DNA from: Planctomycetota bacterium
Lineage (GTDB): Bacteria > Planctomycetota > Phycisphaerae > WQYP01
Assembly (NCBI GenBank): GCA_021852225.1
Contig: JAJZOA010000261.1
Coordinates: forward strand, 1 to 8,111
Direction: 5' to 3'
Length of the DNA stretch: 8,111 nt
Shown: piece after piece, positions 5,965 to 8,111 of the stretch
Layout of the letters: the number at the start of each line of letters is the position of its first letter
Numbering within the stretch: position 1 is the stretch's first letter
Notes under the pieces: generated by a model
The model's database searches: none
Seen by the model: the letters and a program-made list of their open reading frames with translations, nothing else
Told to the model about the DNA's origin: nothing
Position numbers and translations under genes: made by a program

Positions 5965-7353
5965 CTATCGGCCGGGCGACCGTCTGGTTTTCTTTCTGCC
6001 GGCGGGTGCCGAACGGTCCGGGGTCGGCTTGCGGGCGGTGCGGTGATGGCTGCGCACCAGCAGGCGGATCGGAACTTCCGAAAGACTGGTCCGCTGCCGC
6101 AATTGGCGGACAAAATACCGGCGATATTCTTCTGTTACCAGATCGGGCTGATTGACGCTTAACACAATGGTGGGCGGGTTGACCGCAATTTGTGTGGCGT
6201 AATAAACTTTCACCGGCCGAGATGTGCGGCTGCTGGGGCCGCGCTGCTGAACAATGTCCTGCACCGCCTGATTCAACTGGCCGGTGCTAAGGCGGGTGGC
6301 AGCCTGCCGATGGAGGGAAAATGCCAGCCGCAGCGTTTCGCGGACGTGCTGGTTGTCTTTGGCACTGATGCATGCGACCGGAGCGAATTCCAATTGCGGA
6401 AACATCTTTCCGACATAATCAGCAAACTGGGCCGAAGTGGCCCGCTCGCCCACGAGGTCCCATTTATTGATGGCCAGAATAGTGGGTTTGAACTGTTCCT
6501 GAATGTAGGCCGCCAGTTTCTGGTCCACATCGCCGGTTTCCAGGGCGGCGTCCAGCATCAATATCACCAGGTCCGCCCGCCGGATGGACCGCTGCGCACG
6601 GTGGTAACTGTAAAATTCAAGATCATTGCTGGTCATTTTCGACCGCTTGCGAACACCCGCGGTATCAATGACGACCAGGCGGCGGCCGTCGAAGTCAATA
6701 TGCACGTCCACACTGTCGCGCGTGGTCCCGGCCACTTCCGAAACAATTACCCGCGGCTGGCCCGCCCAGGCGTTGATCAGCGTGCTTTTTCCGGCGTTCC
6801 GCTTGCCCACGACGGCAATTTTTAATTCCGGTTCTTCCACGGAATCCGCCATTTCATCCGCCAGATTGGCCGTAATGCGGGACAGCAGGTCATCGCGTCC
6901 ACGGTTTTCCCGGCACGAAATCACCACCGGCTCGCCAAAACCCAGCGAAAAGAAATCCGCACTGTTGACGGCCATTGCGGCGGAATCCACCTTATTTGCG
7001 ACCAGCATGACCGGTTTGGAAAAGCCGCGCAAAAGTGTGGCAACGGTTTTGTCCAGAGAAACCAGCCCGTTGCGGGCGTCCACCACAAACAGAATCAGAC
7101 TTGCCTCTTCAATGGCCTGACGAATCTGTTCACGCACCTGCTCGGTCAGGTTGTCGGGGTCATCTATGCCGTAGCCGCCGGTATCAATAAGTTCAAAAAA
7201 GCGGCCTTCATGTTCCACAATCGCGCCGATGCGATCTCGAGTGACTCCCGCGGTGGGGTCCACAATGGAAATAAGCCGGCGCGCCAGGAAATTCAACAGG
7301 CTGGACTTGCCCACATTGGGCCTGCCGATAATGGCCACACTTGGAAGTTTCAT
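5965..7353 (-). CDS. der: Ribosome biogenesis GTPase Der (EngA)
   Basis: 462 residues, within the family range (about 436 in Bacillus subtilis, 490 in Escherichia coli). Der has two tandem GTPase domains and a KH-like C-terminal domain, and binds the 50S subunit to help its final maturation; it is essential in most bacteria. Domain 1: G-R-P-N-V-G-K-S (10-17), G-V-T-R-D (36-40), D-T-G-G (57-60), N-K-V-D (120-123). Domain 2: G-K-R-N-A-G-K-S (183-190), G-T-T-R-D (209-213), D-T-A-G (230-233), N-K-W-D (296-299), S-A-K (330-332). KH-like domain about 350-435, with V-K-V-Y-Y-A-T-Q and P-P-T-I-V-L-S-V-N. The last 30 residues are a basic Arg/Lys tail, probably binding rRNA. The second P-loop has Ala where most have Val, a mild change. 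The ATG at 7353 has AAGG 9 nt upstream. It lies between secA and the HtrA gene in the same orientation. Confidence 0.97.
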   Translation of the reverse strand: MKLPSVAIIGRPNVGKSSLLNFLARRLISIVDPTAGVTRDRIGAIVEHEGRFFELIDTGGYGIDDPDNLTEQVREQIRQAIEEASLILFVVDARNGLVSLDKTVATLLRGFSKPVMLVANKVDSAAMAVNSADFFSLGFGEPVVISCRENRGRDDLLSRITANLADEMADSVEEPELKIAVVGKRNAGKSTLINAWAGQPRVIVSEVAGTTRDSVDVHIDFDGRRLVVIDTAGVRKRSKMTSNDLEFYSYHRAQRSIRRADLVILMLDAALETGDVDQKLAAYIQEQFKPTILAINKWDLVGERATSAQFADYVGKMFPQLEFAPVACISAKDNQHVRETLRLAFSLHRQAATRLSTGQLNQAVQDIVQQRGPSSRTSRPVKVYYATQIAVNPPTIVLSVNQPDLVTEEYRRYFVRQLRQRTSLSEVPIRLLVRSHHRTARKPTPDRSAPAGRKKTRRSPGR

Positions 7354-7433
7354 AAACCATCGCCTTTTTCTGCCCTGTCGCGGCCTGCCGCCGGGGCTTT
7401 AAGGGAAAACAGGGGTGTGAAAGCTTCAGCCAT
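7350..7433 (-). CDS. Possible 27-residue leader ORF overlapping der start
   Basis: In the gap between secA and der the minus strand has an ATG at 7433 and 27 sense codons. They end in a TGA at 7352-7350 that overlaps the der ATG in a 4-nt ATGA junction, the classic arrangement for translational coupling. The peptide is hydrophilic with a short hydrophobic patch and matches nothing I know. The ATG lies 14 nt after the secA stop, and its upstream sequence offers no strong ribosome site. A run of 27 codons can occur by chance in such a gap, so this is a candidate only. Confidence 0.2.
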   Translation of the reverse strand: MAEAFTPLFSLKAPAAGRDRAEKGDGL

Positions 7434-7447
7434 CGCACCGCGTGGGG

Positions 7448-8111
7448 TCAGCCGTTTTTACCACAGCACTGCTTGAATTTTTTTCCGCTGCCGCACGGGC
7501 ACGGATCATTCCGGCCCACTTTGGGTCCGGGGTTTACAATCGGCACGGTTGGCTGAATCGCGTCCGGGTCTTCGTCGGGATCAGGAAGAGCGGCCGACGA
7601 TTGCCCGGCCTGTTGAATCGCGGCGGCGTCAACCCCGTAAGATTCCGGGACTTCAAACGATTCCTGCTGGTCGGCATAGACATCGCGCATCTCGTCGGAT
7701 GAGGCGACTTTCACGCGGAAAATAATCTCGGTCACTTTGTCGCGCAGTACCCGCAGGAATTCTTCAAAAAGTCGGGAACCCTCGCGTTTGTATTCAATGA
7801 CCGGGTCACGCTGGGCAATGCCGCGAAGGCCGATGGAATCGCGCAACTGGTCCATCGCATAAAGATGGTCTTTCCAGGCGACATCGTAAATCTGCAGCAG
7901 CACCGTCCGTTCCAGTTCGGTAAGTTCCCGCCGCATGAAGGCGTGGGCGAGTTCGGTAATCCGTTCAATGCGGTCCGCGGTGGATTCGCCTTCAAATTCA
8001 TCGGGGGGAGCCTGCGTCACAAAGCGGGTGGAAACCCAGGCGGCCAGCGCGGCGGATTCCGGGAATTTTTCCACCGCTTCCTTCACCTGCGAGTCTATGC
8101 CGGCATTCGCC
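7448..8111 (-). CDS. secA: Protein translocase subunit SecA, C-terminal part (partial)
   Basis: Only the last 220 residues lie in the window; the gene continues past the right edge, so its start is not visible. SecA is the ATPase motor that drives unfolded preproteins through SecYEG at the inner membrane. The fragment begins in the helical wing/scaffold region. It carries the diagnostic stretch [22 protein letters not shown] followed by [23 protein letters not shown]. A variable Asp/Pro/Ala-rich linker leads to the C-terminal SEC-C zinc motif at 7451-7516 ([13 protein letters not shown]), which in other bacteria binds zinc and SecB or ribosomes. An internal GTG at 8086 is not a real start. 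There is a 94-bp gap to der downstream, with no strong terminator seen, so co-transcription is plausible. Confidence 0.97.
   Translation of the reverse strand, partial: ANAGIDSQVKEAVEKFPESAALAAWVSTRFVTQAPPDEFEGESTADRIERITELAHAFMRRELTELERTVLLQIYDVAWKDHLYAMDQLRDSIGLRGIAQRDPVIEYKREGSRLFEEFLRVLRDKVTEIIFRVKVASSDEMRDVYADQQESFEVPESYGVDAAAIQQAGQSSAALPDPDEDPDAIQPTVPIVNPGPKVGRNDPCPCGSGKKFKQCCGKNG

Noticed and set aside
6190..6825. 211-codon plus-strand frame opposite der
   Set aside because: Antisense shadow of two intact GTPase domains; no family signal.
7377..7418. GC-rich hairpin between secA and der as a terminator
   Set aside because: Imperfect stem and no T-run; it is followed by the der ribosome site, so read-through is more likely.

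Overview
The window reads as a chromosomal segment of a moderately GC-rich Gram-negative-type bacterium. A Planctomycetota-like host, perhaps Phycisphaerae, is my best guess. It rests on one membrane protein with a pilin-derived domain carrying a D-G-H motif, a style common in that phylum, and on general gene flavour. There is no 16S gene or other decisive marker, so this is a weak inference. No rRNA, tRNA, CRISPR array, insertion sequence or integrase was seen.

Layout from left to right. (1) 10-1740, minus: a sugar-porter-type MFS permease with an unusually long extra loop between TM9 and TM10 and a missing C-terminal tail motif. (2) 1741-2129: a 389-bp divergent regulatory region with a candidate promoter for each side and a short tandem repeat. 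(3) 2130-2960, plus: a three-helix membrane protein with a pilin/GspG-like C-terminal domain. (4) 2985-4007, minus: a TIM-barrel metal-dependent amidohydrolase, convergent with the previous gene and only 24 bp from it. (5) 4008-4485: a 478-bp stretch without a convincing gene, holding the amidohydrolase promoter, several GC-rich hairpins and a 14-nt near-perfect direct repeat. (6) 4486-8111, minus: three genes in one orientation, transcribed in the order secA (only its 3' part is in the window), der (EngA GTPase) and an HtrA/DegP-type serine protease. The gaps between them are about 97 bp.

The right-hand block is housekeeping: protein export (SecA), 50S ribosome maturation (Der) and protein quality control in the cell envelope (HtrA). 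The spacing would fit one transcript, and I saw no strong terminator between the genes. The left half is accessory metabolism: sugar uptake and hydrolysis of an unknown substrate. Nothing ties the two halves together functionally.

I do not see a clear new multi-gene system. The items most worth a second look are the structured, repeat-bearing intergenic block at about 4100-4380, the membrane-anchored pilin-like protein, the 127-residue loop in the transporter, the degenerate first PDZ domain of the HtrA protein, and a 27-codon ORF whose stop overlaps the der start codon.
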